Shown here: in pieces, positions 46,667-55,227 of the stretch
Layout: each line of letters opens with the position of its first letter
Position numbering within the stretch: the stretch's first letter is position 1
IMG/VR virus record: IMGVR_UViG_3300008954_000002
Span: 97,099-161,098 of that record
Reading direction: 5' to 3' (one strand)
Length of the DNA: 64,000 nucleotides
Source: a virus
Notes under the pieces: model-generated
The model's database searches: none
What the model was told of the DNA's origin: nothing
The model's input: only the letters and a program-made list of their open reading frames with translations
Position numbers and translations under genes: made by a program

Positions 46667-48097
46667 TTATTGAACCTTGATATTGACAATAGCGATCTGA
46701 TCGGACACATCCTCTGGACTCAGAGTAAGAAGGTCGCTAAGGCCTTGTGTAGCTGTACCAGGCATCTGTGCCGATGCTGAGAAGCTAGAGCCGCTGAATG
46801 CGGTTTCTACGCGGTCAAGTAGTCCCTTGGGCTCACGAACCAGTGCTAAGACACGGCCAAGTATACCAGCCATATTTGTAGCAGCAGTTACGGAAGCAGG
46901 AGCAAGGTTACTGTTTGAATCGTAAGATACGAAATCTCCGGGACGGAGAGCACCATCAATATGAATCATACGATCCATAACGTCGGCAGCAGTAAATCCT
47001 ACAGGATTGGTAACAGTGTAGTAATAATAGGTGAGGCTAGTAGCAGCACCGGTAGGATCGGTTGCTCCATCTGCAGAATACACAAGTAGCAAGCCACCAT
47101 CCACATCGATAAAATAATCTCCTGCAGCATTTAGAGCCGAGGGGCTATTCTTCTGATTCAGAAGGTACTCTGCGGCTCTTGCCGAACTAGACTCTGCCCA
47201 AAGAGACAGAGCATTATTCCCTGCAAGCGGTGTATTCGCAAGTGCCCACCCAACAACAGTATCGCCAGCAGAAATGACACCGTCATATCGGCTCAAACCT
47301 GCAAGCAGTGTAGACGTTAGAAAAAGGGAAGCTGCTCCAGCCATACCGGGCGACGGGAAAGTAGTCCCTGTGGTAGTGCCTGCTACCCAACCAGTTGCCC
47401 CATGAATATCGATATTAGTAGCTGCAGCATGAGTAAGGTTAGGTACTCTCATTTGTACGTCAGTAAAGAACTGTACAAGGTGCTGCTTCTGGTAGTTGTG
47501 AAAGTTGAGTCCAGCAGACGCACCAGCAAGAACATTGTCTTCGAACTGATCGCCAGCCCAGAGGAATACATCATATGCACAAACCCCAACTGGATGTGAA
47601 ATAAATGACTGGATAACTAGTGCCACATCAGCATCAGTGGCTGCTACGAAAGAACTTCCGTTGCCCCAATTGCCTGCAGCAAAGTCATCTTCTCGGACAA
47701 GGCCACGAGCAAGGAGGCCAGAGGCAACTGCTGATGCAGTACGAGTGCCGGCAGCAGTGACTGCATCACCTGTGACAATGTCAATAACACCGGCAGATAC
47801 ATCGGCGGCAGCATATGTGACCCAGATATCAGCGGCAGCTACACGATCAGCATGACGATAACCAGAAGGACATACTCGCCCCTCTGAATCTAGAGAAACT
47901 ACCTTGCCGCTTGAGATGACAAAACTGTCATCGCTAGCTTCGCCCGTCCATACGATAGGCAGCCATGCGGCAGGCTTCCACTCACCAGCAGGTGAGCTAA
48001 CCCCACCGCTAGGTGCCTGGACGACATTATTTGGTGTGATGTTGTCGAAAACATCGTCACGAGTCTTAAAACTCGCTGTATATCTTTTTACAGACAT
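46667..48097 (-). CDS. Head protein encoded between scaffold and capsid genes (476 aa)
   Basis: Starts at ATG 48097 with AGGAG at good spacing and stops 11 bases before the capsid start. Low-charge, Ala/Gly/Thr-rich protein with beta-rich segments (WLPIVWTGEASDD, then VLVREDDF-like and DYFIDVDGGLLLVYSADGA). Placement between the protease/scaffold and the capsid gene, and a similar size to a capsid protein, suggest a second major head component such as a decoration or minor capsid protein. No family was recognised. Abundance in virions would be the test. Confidence 0.6.
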   Translation of the reverse strand: MSVKRYTASFKTRDDVFDNITPNNVVQAPSGGVSSPAGEWKPAAWLPIVWTGEASDDSFVISSGKVVSLDSEGRVCPSGYRHADRVAAADIWVTYAAADVSAGVIDIVTGDAVTAAGTRTASAVASGLLARGLVREDDFAAGNWGNGSSFVAATDADVALVIQSFISHPVGVCAYDVFLWAGDQFEDNVLAGASAGLNFHNYQKQHLVQFFTDVQMRVPNLTHAAATNIDIHGATGWVAGTTTGTTFPSPGMAGAASLFLTSTLLAGLSRYDGVISAGDTVVGWALANTPLAGNNALSLWAESSSARAAEYLLNQKNSPSALNAAGDYFIDVDGGLLLVYSADGATDPTGAATSLTYYYYTVTNPVGFTAADVMDRMIHIDGALRPGDFVSYDSNSNLAPASVTAATNMAGILGRVLALVREPKGLLDRVETAFSGSSFSASAQMPGTATQGLSDLLTLSPEDVSDQIAIVNIKVQ

Positions 48098-48111
48098 GGA
48101 TTAACTCCTAA

Positions 48112-48930
48112 TTAATAATTTGATGGATGAAAGCCGCGTGGCAGGTAGCGTGATTTACTCTCAAGGTAGTTCTCCGCTGTGATTGCCCCGTCTGCTTCTT
48201 TGATCTCATTGTATTGATCAATAATCTTCTTTTCATAATCTCCAAGAGCCTTCTTGCCATCTCCTGGTGTAGAGCTGTCAGCAGAACTAACAGATGGGTT
48301 CTTCACCTCGACGACCTTCTTTGACTCTAAAACTGTTTCTTCTTCAGAATCGCTTGACTTAATACTATCAAACCAAGCATTCATAACTTCAAGTCGTTCT
48401 GTATCTATAGTATCAGAAAAACTCTTTTCGAGAAGCTCTGCGTGAGCACTAAGTACTGCAGCCAGCCTGTCTTCTATCTCGCTAATGCATCTAAGAGCAG
48501 ATATGTAATCTGCCTTGTCCACTACTTCTTTTTGGGTTTCTTCTTCGACTTCTTCTTCCGAGGCTTTGGTGGTGACGGATACTGTGTCGTCTTGAACTTC
48601 ACTTGTTTGTGTATCGCCATCTTCCTCTTTTGCCCCTACGTTGAGCATACCTAGCTCTGTTAGTTTAGCTATTACAGCATTAACAACACCACCAAGGTCT
48701 TCATTGTCAGTATCTTCAGTAGTTATAGTTTCTTCTGTTTCGCTAACTATCTCATTGTCTTCTTCGGAGTCTACAGCGCCTGCTTCAACAGTTGTTTCAG
48801 CAGTCTCTTCCTCTACAGACTCGTTGTCTTCATTGACAGCTTCGGTTGAATCTTCAGTGGCCTCAACTTCTTCTGCTGTGGCTTCTTCATCTGTAGTCTC
48901 AACTGTAGCTACAGTTGTTGCTTTTTGCAT
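48112..48930 (-). CDS. Probable internal-start scaffold protein nested in protease gene (272 aa)
   Basis: An in-frame ATG at 48930 (M276 of the protease polypeptide) has GGAG eight bases upstream (ACGGAGAACAGTATG). This would yield a 272-residue acidic protein equal to the C-terminal scaffold, without the protease. The arrangement matches the known lambda C/Nu3 and related systems, where a shorter, more abundant scaffold comes from an internal start. The ribosome site is seen in sequence. That it is used is inference. Confidence 0.5.
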   Translation of the reverse strand: MQKATTVATVETTDEEATAEEVEATEDSTEAVNEDNESVEEETAETTVEAGAVDSEEDNEIVSETEETITTEDTDNEDLGGVVNAVIAKLTELGMLNVGAKEEDGDTQTSEVQDDTVSVTTKASEEEVEEETQKEVVDKADYISALRCISEIEDRLAAVLSAHAELLEKSFSDTIDTERLEVMNAWFDSIKSSDSEEETVLESKKVVEVKNPSVSSADSSTPGDGKKALGDYEKKIIDQYNEIKEADGAITAENYLESKSRYLPRGFHPSNY

Positions 48931-49755
48931 ACTGTTCTCCGTAAAACTGAAAGTAGAATCAGTTAAATAAATAGTGCTTAAGTCTACATGACAAGCATCT
49001 TGACCTTCAAGAGCATTGTGGCCAGTCATTTCCATGGATAGCACTTGTGATAGATCGTCTGCAGGCATATTCACTACTGAACCTTCCATAACTTTGAAGG
49101 TGCCAGTAATGAAGACACATACTTCTCCATCATAAATCCGTCCATGTCGGTGCTCACAGATGTCACCCTTAGTCCAGTCTTCATCGCAGATACTGCAAAC
49201 ATGTCGGTCAGTAGTACTGCCGGCAGAGAATGTTATATATCTGCCGTCGAGGAATTTCTCTATAGCTTCCTTATCTGTGATACGAGCCTGCACTCTCATA
49301 CGGCCAAGCCCAGGCCACTCATCATTGGTGAGCAGACCATGCTTTTTCATTGCCTTGTATATTTTCTTGGGTTGATCACTCTGAAAGGCGTGCTTGACTT
49401 CCATAAAGGCATTGATATCAGTAAAGAAACCTAATGCTTCAGAAGAAAGGTCTTGCCATTCAGCGTGTATAAATCTTCCTACTGGATCCTCATGCCCGTC
49501 ATGATGAAGCAAAATGGGCTTTGGATACGGACTTAAAACTGTATCAACACCATCTTGCTGACCCTTTGTAGGGTAGATTCGGTTATTAATTCTTCTGCCC
49601 GAATGGCTAAGATCATAGGTGACAAGCAGCCCTTGCGAATCGTCACTGCCCACATAATTGTCTATAAGAGTAATCTTTTCCCTTTTTGTAAGGGAAGACA
49701 AAGATGCATCTGGCTGAACCTTAAAATAGTCAATAAGCTTAATGCTATTTTCCAT
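48112..49755 (-). CDS. Capsid maturation protease with C-terminal scaffold (547 aa)
   Basis: Starts at ATG 49755. The first 260 residues form a prohead protease: H84/H85 (LLHHDGHEDPVGRF), S177 (ITFSAGS) and the late VVNMPADD strand fit the serine protease of herpes-like fold that trims scaffold. A Cys/His knuckle (C187, C190, C200, H202; HVCSIC, then DICEH) is inserted after the Ser, as in several large-phage proteases. From residue 276 the protein is very acidic and helical (EEATAEEVEATED; later QYNEIKEADG), typical of a scaffold. The next start candidate, M276, has its own Shine-Dalgarno site. Confidence 0.8.
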   Translation of the reverse strand: MENSIKLIDYFKVQPDASLSSLTKREKITLIDNYVGSDDSQGLLVTYDLSHSGRRINNRIYPTKGQQDGVDTVLSPYPKPILLHHDGHEDPVGRFIHAEWQDLSSEALGFFTDINAFMEVKHAFQSDQPKKIYKAMKKHGLLTNDEWPGLGRMRVQARITDKEAIEKFLDGRYITFSAGSTTDRHVCSICDEDWTKGDICEHRHGRIYDGEVCVFITGTFKVMEGSVVNMPADDLSQVLSMEMTGHNALEGQDACHVDLSTIYLTDSTFSFTENSMQKATTVATVETTDEEATAEEVEATEDSTEAVNEDNESVEEETAETTVEAGAVDSEEDNEIVSETEETITTEDTDNEDLGGVVNAVIAKLTELGMLNVGAKEEDGDTQTSEVQDDTVSVTTKASEEEVEEETQKEVVDKADYISALRCISEIEDRLAAVLSAHAELLEKSFSDTIDTERLEVMNAWFDSIKSSDSEEETVLESKKVVEVKNPSVSSADSSTPGDGKKALGDYEKKIIDQYNEIKEADGAITAENYLESKSRYLPRGFHPSNY

Positions 49756-49760
49756 CTATA

Positions 49761-51695
49761 TTACTCCGAAGAACCATTCGTTAATTTTGATAAGTTATTT
49801 ATACTTATGTTGTGGTTAGAAATACAAGCTTTGCTTGGTATTTCACGTAGATGTCTGGCATAGGTGTCTTCGTGCCCTTTCACTTCGGCACCAGTCTTGA
49901 GTCCACAATTAAAGGATTGGTTCTTGTAGAGGGTATCAAGTTCTTGGAATCGCCAATTCATGCTATTGATTATGCTTGTAGAACTCAAACCCATAGATTT
50001 AAGTTCTATAACTCTGCTGTCTATTGCTCTGCTGATAGTTTCAGCAGCTCGGGTATATTCTTTTTCAAGAGTTTCAAAGTACATCATATACTGGGACACT
50101 TCACCGGTGTCAAGGTAGACGAGCAAACCCTCTATATAAGAGTCTTTAATATCATTGGTAAACTTGGGGCTGGGCCTAACTCCGTGCTGGTTTGAAGGCC
50201 TAGCCGTAGCTGCAGAAGCTCGCTTGGAGCCTTCGGAGGCTGCGTTTGGAGGCCTCCCTGTGCTACGCGGAGATACCTCTGCCTGCTGTTGTTTCTTGAC
50301 CCCCTGCGTAGTGATGCTTGATGTAGATGATTCTGCAAGTGCTTCATCAGCAGCAGGATTGCCAAGCAGTTTTAGCATAGCGAGAGGCTCTTCATACAGT
50401 TTGAAGTAGCTGCCCTCTCTCTGCTCTTCATCTAGGGGCTCTAGCCCAAGCTGTTTTCTTGCTTCGTTTTCAGTAACAAGCTTGTTGGCCCATAGCTGTA
50501 TTGTTTGGTTTTCAAGCCTAGTGCGCGCTTCCTTATCTACAATCCCAAACCTTATCTCAACCTTATCTTCTGGCAAGACAATATCGCTAGATATAGGACC
50601 CTCTTTTAGAAGTTCATCAAGCACATAGAACTCAATAAATGTTTTTAGCACATGTTGGAGCGCTTCAACATCCTGAACTGCCCCGGCAGAAAGTGTTTGT
50701 GCAGTAGATCGATTAGCTGTGTCGCCGTCTCCCATATCTACACTGGATATACCTAACCCTGCAAAGACACGTTTCTTGAAGTAGTCAAGGTATCCTTCAA
50801 CTCTTAGAGCACGGCCCTCGGAACCAATAGCTTGGATCTGATGTCTGTGGTCCGAGACATAGATACCGCCAGCAGGCATATATTCGATAGTACTCTTGAC
50901 AACATCCGTCTCTTTCAGACCGTCAGGGCCATACCGCTCAGGCATACTATCTGAACCCACCTGATAGTGGAACAATGGGTACAAGCTCGACTCGATAAGC
51001 TCTTCAACATTTTCTTCAAGCCTGCGCAACAAGGCAATATCATCGAGCACAGGCAGAACCTCTGGTGTGCCAATAGCAAATCCAGGCTTACGGTTTATAT
51101 AAAAATGTATTACATCTTTAGGTCTGAACTCTTTCTTTTGGCCCGAGGGAGTCTCTTGAAGAATCTTCTTGATCTCACCATTAGGCTTAGTCTTGAACTG
51201 TAGGGTTTCAAACGGAAGAACAAAATAGCCCGCCACAGGATCTAGTTCATTGCCTGCAACATCAGTCCTAACCTTGCCAGAAGAAGCTTCTTGATCGCGT
51301 ACCTTTACCCACATGCAATTTGAATAACGCATGAGATCATGAGCAGTCTGTGTCAAGAGAACATCAAACGGAAGATTAGTGGCAACTTCAATACCACCAA
51401 TTCTATCTTTTACATAAGCAAGTGTCGCTTCGTTCTTGCCAACAAGTTCCCATCCTGCAACTAAAAATCTATTTGTTTTCTTTTGGAGAGCCCGGAATAA
51501 ATAACTGTCCGTGTCTTGTGCTATCTGAATTTCTTCTAGATCGTATTCAGGTCTAAACCATTGTCCTCGATGTCTCTCTGTATATGAGAGCACCTTGTTC
51601 CTGACGCTTTTGACACTGCCTGCACCGCCAACTTTCTTTGGCTTGTCATGCAGATCAATGGCATCTAAAGCCAATCTAAACAGTTCAGAGTTCAT
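49761..51695 (-). CDS. Portal protein (644 aa)
   Basis: Starts at ATG 51695 right after the 528-aa gene. Portals form the dodecameric head vertex. Supporting patterns are TDSYLFRALQKKTNRFLVAG early, DVIHFYINRKPGFAIGTPEV near residue 200, LLRRLEENVEELIESSLYP, and the wing/stem region KKRVFAGLGISSVDMGDGDT with AQTLSAGAVQDVEALQH. Length is within the usual range. The C-terminal 200 residues are Ser/Pro-rich then helical, a divergent crown or barrel region. It lies just before the protease gene, as expected. Confidence 0.85.
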   Translation of the reverse strand: MNSELFRLALDAIDLHDKPKKVGGAGSVKSVRNKVLSYTERHRGQWFRPEYDLEEIQIAQDTDSYLFRALQKKTNRFLVAGWELVGKNEATLAYVKDRIGGIEVATNLPFDVLLTQTAHDLMRYSNCMWVKVRDQEASSGKVRTDVAGNELDPVAGYFVLPFETLQFKTKPNGEIKKILQETPSGQKKEFRPKDVIHFYINRKPGFAIGTPEVLPVLDDIALLRRLEENVEELIESSLYPLFHYQVGSDSMPERYGPDGLKETDVVKSTIEYMPAGGIYVSDHRHQIQAIGSEGRALRVEGYLDYFKKRVFAGLGISSVDMGDGDTANRSTAQTLSAGAVQDVEALQHVLKTFIEFYVLDELLKEGPISSDIVLPEDKVEIRFGIVDKEARTRLENQTIQLWANKLVTENEARKQLGLEPLDEEQREGSYFKLYEEPLAMLKLLGNPAADEALAESSTSSITTQGVKKQQQAEVSPRSTGRPPNAASEGSKRASAATARPSNQHGVRPSPKFTNDIKDSYIEGLLVYLDTGEVSQYMMYFETLEKEYTRAAETISRAIDSRVIELKSMGLSSTSIINSMNWRFQELDTLYKNQSFNCGLKTGAEVKGHEDTYARHLREIPSKACISNHNISINNLSKLTNGSSE

Positions 51696-51696
51696 C

Positions 51697-53283
51697 TTAT
51701 CCCCTGCCTACATGGCTTTCTAAGTCTTGCAGCCATTGCTCAAGCAATACTTCTTTGCCCTCCACTCGATTACGGTCGGAAGGGCATAAAGGTATTTCTC
51801 TATCATTTATAAGTATAGCTGGTCTGTCTTCTGCCATTGATACTGTTGTTCCAGGGTACTGTGAAGAGATAGCATTTAACAATTTACTATGTTCCGCTTT
51901 ATTATCAAGCTCTTTGCACCAGTCTTTAATATTTATACCTTGCTGTTTCATTTTCATGACCAACAAGACAAGGCTGATTATGTCCATCAATAGCAATAAC
52001 ATACCACTATTCTTTAATTGAAAGCCAAGTCCATTGCTCATAAAGGCGTTGAGACTCTTTAAAGAATACATAACCATAGCAAAGAGTTCTTCTACATACT
52101 TCCTTGCATCCCTAAGGGCAAGGATTGTGGTCTGCAGAACATCGGGAGGATGAAAGTCCCGCTGTTCTAAAGCTGCCTCAAGAGTACTATTGGCTTGCAG
52201 TACAAAGCCTGTCTTGGTTCCACCTGAGCCACTTGCTGCTTTTTCGAAAGAACCTATAGCGGTGGAGCTAGGGGCCTTGAGGGCTTCAGCTACCTTCTTG
52301 CTGAAGGTGGTCTGCCCCTCGGCATGTACAGCAGAAGCTTTATATACAACTTCGCTATTTGGTGTAATCGTAACGCTATCAGCAGGTGCAGAGACTGACC
52401 TACCAAGCGCTTGCCCTGCAGCAAGAGCTGTGTTCCAAGTATCTGCAGACTGATTAATAAGTTGCTCTCCCATTTCTAAGGCACCGAGAATGCAGTCAAT
52501 TGGAGCCAATACAATAGATTGTATTTGATTTACCAGCGAAGCAAGAGAGTCTACTATCATCTTTAAAAGGGGCCCAATAATAGCTGTCCAATCGAGCTTT
52601 AGCTCTAACCCAAAAGTAATATACTTTCTCAAAAGCAGCTTAATCGATACAAGCATTGTTACCAAATCAGGTATACATACAAGATTGAGCCCGTCAAAAA
52701 ACTTACACAAATCTTCTAGCATCCCATATGGATCGATCCTAGCCGACAGCCCTTCTATTGAAGACTCCATATCGGTGAGGAGTTCTTGTAGAGGAAGAAC
52801 AAGATTGACAGACGGCAACTCCCAGTTTAGCTCCATTCTGAGATCGCAGCCAAAGCACTCTTCCATATTCGTACTATTTAAAACTTCTGGATCGAGCCCA
52901 AGCCAGTCTCCTATTGCTTCCCATGGATCGGTTTCCCAGCCAGCAATTGGCACTTGCGGAGTAGTGAAATTCGACTGCACTGGCTCTAGCTCTACAGTGT
53001 TGGGCGCACAAGATGAATCGTCTGCACTAGATGTATTGCTTTGCTTTGCGTAGGACTCTTCAGGAGTCTCACCAACTCCACTAAGGTTTTCAGTGTGCTT
53101 CTTTGCAAGCATCTCTAACGTCTTCTGGCTGCTCTCTGCTATTTGCCTGCATGCATACAGCGGACTCAAGGAAGCAACTAATGCACCCGCTCTAGTCTCT
53201 GAACGGATAGCAGCCTTCTCATAGGTATCTATGATTAAACTTAGGTTAGCACCCTTATACTCTGGCGGGGTTCTTCTGCCCAC
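51697..53283 (-). CDS. Hydrophobic virion-module protein of unknown function (528 aa)
   Basis: Begins with GTG at 53283, overlapping the previous TAG by one base; no good Shine-Dalgarno site is seen, so coupling is likely. Residues about 215-285 and 423-443 are long hydrophobic helices (MLVSIKLLLRKYITFG, then VNQIQSIVLAPIDCILG and MLLLLMDIISLVLLVM), strong candidates for membrane insertion. A cluster of Cys lies near residues 140-145 (MEECFGCD). It is encoded just before the portal. Possibilities are an ejected membrane-pore protein or an inner-head protein. No homologue recognised. Confidence 0.6.
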   Translation of the reverse strand: MGRRTPPEYKGANLSLIIDTYEKAAIRSETRAGALVASLSPLYACRQIAESSQKTLEMLAKKHTENLSGVGETPEESYAKQSNTSSADDSSCAPNTVELEPVQSNFTTPQVPIAGWETDPWEAIGDWLGLDPEVLNSTNMEECFGCDLRMELNWELPSVNLVLPLQELLTDMESSIEGLSARIDPYGMLEDLCKFFDGLNLVCIPDLVTMLVSIKLLLRKYITFGLELKLDWTAIIGPLLKMIVDSLASLVNQIQSIVLAPIDCILGALEMGEQLINQSADTWNTALAAGQALGRSVSAPADSVTITPNSEVVYKASAVHAEGQTTFSKKVAEALKAPSSTAIGSFEKAASGSGGTKTGFVLQANSTLEAALEQRDFHPPDVLQTTILALRDARKYVEELFAMVMYSLKSLNAFMSNGLGFQLKNSGMLLLLMDIISLVLLVMKMKQQGINIKDWCKELDNKAEHSKLLNAISSQYPGTTVSMAEDRPAILINDREIPLCPSDRNRVEGKEVLLEQWLQDLESHVGRG

Positions 53284-53591
53284 TATTCATCGTCCAGATT
53301 AATAAGGTCACGATAAGCAATGCTGCCATCAAGACCGTTGTCCAAGTAATGCTTGTACTCTAGTCCTCTTGTATAGGCTCCTGTATTAGACGTGTAGTCT
53401 ATGCCGTCTACATAAGTGTCTATCTCTCTAAGCCTATCCATCACCTCAGTCATTACTCGTATGAAATCATCCCTGTGCACAAAGTCTCTACCTATTTTCA
53501 TAAATAGTTTCTCGTAGTCTTCCTCACGCCCTTGAGGCCCACCGTCCTCCTCGGGCTCTTCACCACGCATAGACATCTTTAGAAAACCCAT
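53283..53591 (-). CDS. Small acidic protein (102 aa)
   Basis: Starts at ATG 53591 with AGGA upstream. Acidic and helical (EEDYEKLFMKIGRDFV, then RVMTEVMDRLREIDTYVDG). It lies in a run of small virion-module genes between the terminase and the portal and overlaps the next gene by one base. Possible head accessory protein; function unknown. Confidence 0.55.
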   Translation of the reverse strand: MGFLKMSMRGEEPEEDGGPQGREEDYEKLFMKIGRDFVHRDDFIRVMTEVMDRLREIDTYVDGIDYTSNTGAYTRGLEYKHYLDNGLDGSIAYRDLINLDDE

Positions 53592-53600
53592 AGATAGTTC

Positions 53601-54116
53601 CTAGTCTTGGAATATATCAGAGGACTCTTCTTCATGGAAATCATTTCTCATTTTAAGAGCTCTTTTATACATTTCGTATGTAATAGTAGTCGGCTTTGCC
53701 ATACCAAAATCGAGAGCACCTACTATCCTGCTCCCTGCGTTGCCAAACACGTCCTTAATTGCCCTTCTGACCTTTGGCTTTCTGTCTAGGGTAACGCTAA
53801 AGCTAGGATTCGTTTCAGCAAGTAAGTCATCGATGCGCTGTTCAGTTTTGTTTATAACTTCTTGAACACGTCTAGCTGTAGACAGTGCGGCCTGTCTAAT
53901 CTCTTCTGTTACTTCAGCTTCCTCATCTGTAAGAGGCACTACAGGACCCTTAGGAATAATAGGCTGAGCCAGTAATTTCTGGAGTACTTCTACCTTTCTT
54001 TCAAGATTACTCTTGTCAGAGAAGTAAGCTTTAAGGTCATTTTCCTCTGGATTATACTCTGGCTGTTTTAGATCTCTAAACGGATTATGCCCATCTTCGC
54101 CATATTTAAAACCCAT
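53601..54116 (-). CDS. Small helical virion-module protein (171 aa)
   Basis: Starts at ATG 54116, touching the preceding stop. Highly charged and helical: SDKSNLERKVEVLQKLLA, then TEEIRQAALSTARRVQEV and NKTEQRIDDLLAE look like coiled coil. It ends in an acidic tail (HEEESSDIF). Located between terminase and portal genes, it may be a head or packaging accessory factor. No recognised domain. Confidence 0.55.
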   Translation of the reverse strand: MGFKYGEDGHNPFRDLKQPEYNPEENDLKAYFSDKSNLERKVEVLQKLLAQPIIPKGPVVPLTDEEAEVTEEIRQAALSTARRVQEVINKTEQRIDDLLAETNPSFSVTLDRKPKVRRAIKDVFGNAGSRIVGALDFGMAKPTTITYEMYKRALKMRNDFHEEESSDIFQD

Positions 54117-54550
54117 TAAGCACCAACACTTCTTACATAGTAGCGTATTCTAAGTTGCATATTCTCTCTTATCTGAGCAAGCTCTCCACCAGGACAGTAT
54201 ATTCGTACCCAGATAGGATGCTGTGCAAAAGTATCTGCTGCTTGAGTAGTGCCAATATCAGGTATTCCGATACTGTCACTAGAGCGCACTAGATCCCACT
54301 CAGCTTCAGTAGGACGTCGCCTTCCATACATCAGCTTGATGCCCCACCCACTAGTACCAAACTCACCTGTATCGTTATATCCACCAGTTACTTCTGGTGT
54401 GATAGTAATATCTGTATAGTAGTATGCAGGATCATGATTCCGAATATAAAAGATTTGCTCATGTGCAGCACCTAAGTAACCGTCATGAAAAGATCTTAAC
54501 GGATTCGCAGTAAATGCATCTAGGTTTTCATCGTAAAGAGTTAGTGCCAT
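54116..54550 (-). CDS. Small beta-rich virion protein (144 aa)
   Basis: Starts at ATG 54550. Beta-rich and aromatic: EQIFYIRNHDPAYYYTDITI, then WVRIYCPGGELAQIREN and LRIRYYVRSVGA. The pattern resembles small Ig-like or jelly-roll decoration proteins, and the 165-aa protein near the fibre genes has a comparable style. It is likely a virion component. Function unknown. Confidence 0.55.
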   Translation of the reverse strand: MALTLYDENLDAFTANPLRSFHDGYLGAAHEQIFYIRNHDPAYYYTDITITPEVTGGYNDTGEFGTSGWGIKLMYGRRRPTEAEWDLVRSSDSIGIPDIGTTQAADTFAQHPIWVRIYCPGGELAQIRENMQLRIRYYVRSVGA

Positions 54551-54558
54551 AGTTGTGC

Positions 54559-55224
54559 CTAAAATCCATTGCCTCTATGCTGGTTGAAGCCTCTAGCGTG
54601 AGAAGGTTGCCTACTGCCACCTAAGAAGAAGCCCCCAAGGCCGGCACCTGAGAAGGCAGCAGCTCTAGCACTCATTGTTGCGCCAGAAGCCCAGTTGCCA
54701 AAACTCTCTGCATACCCGTTAGCCATTAACTTTTCATTGCTTTGAATACTCTTGCCAAGGCCTCTAACATTAGCAGTAGTAATAAGACTCCTTGCACCAT
54801 AACCCACACCCATACCCATTACAGCTCCCTGACCAAACTCACCACCAGTTACAGCAGATGCTCCGCCTCCTACAAGGCCCATGAGCGCCATACCACCTAA
54901 TCCCTGTGCATTCAATGCTCCACTAGTAGCTTCGGATACTGCATCTGCCATAGGGCCACTAGCAGGAGCGGGGCGAGAAGGTATTGCGCCTGGACCACGA
55001 TCAGGAGCGGGGCGAGAAGGTATTGCGCCTGGACCACGATCAGGAAAGAGTAAGGCTTGCTCACCGCTTCCAGTCTTTCCCCACATTTGAGGGGCACCCG
55101 GCTTTACTCTAGTAGCAAAGCCAAAGGACAATTGCTCGCCCTGCCCTGTACCAGCAACTTTATCTATAGCTCGGCTACTCGTCCCTCTAAGCTTACCAAG
55201 CCTACTCATCATTGCTCTAACCAT
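54559..55224 (-). CDS. Gly/Ala-rich membrane-like protein with 13-aa repeat (221 aa)
   Basis: Starts at ATG 55224, next to the terminase stop. The N-terminal third is basic. Residues 62-87 hold a perfect 13-residue tandem repeat (RGPGAIPSRPAPD). A Gly-rich hydrophobic region follows (GGMALMGLVGGGASAVTGG, then GAVMGMGVGYGARSLI) and looks like glycine-zipper membrane helices. The C-terminus is basic, His/Arg/Asn rich (RQPSHARGFNQHRGNGF). The 293-aa protein on the other side of the terminase has the same style. Perhaps an ejected or head-internal protein; unproven. Confidence 0.55.
   Translation of the reverse strand: MVRAMMSRLGKLRGTSSRAIDKVAGTGQGEQLSFGFATRVKPGAPQMWGKTGSGEQALLFPDRGPGAIPSRPAPDRGPGAIPSRPAPASGPMADAVSEATSGALNAQGLGGMALMGLVGGGASAVTGGEFGQGAVMGMGVGYGARSLITTANVRGLGKSIQSNEKLMANGYAESFGNWASGATMSARAAAFSGAGLGGFFLGGSRQPSHARGFNQHRGNGF
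54963..55040. repeat. Perfect 39-bp tandem duplication inside Gly-rich gene
   Basis: Two identical 39-bp copies (54963-55001 and 55002-55040) in frame, encoding RGPGAIPSRPAPD twice. The perfect identity implies recent duplication or slippage. The duplication adds Pro/Arg-rich linker and does not disrupt the gene. Confidence 0.95.
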
Positions 55225-55227
55225 TGT

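Noticed and set aside
46657-46710. Upstream in-frame ATG for the capsid gene
   Set aside because: It overlaps the preceding gene and has no Shine-Dalgarno site; the ATG at 46656 has AAGGAG.
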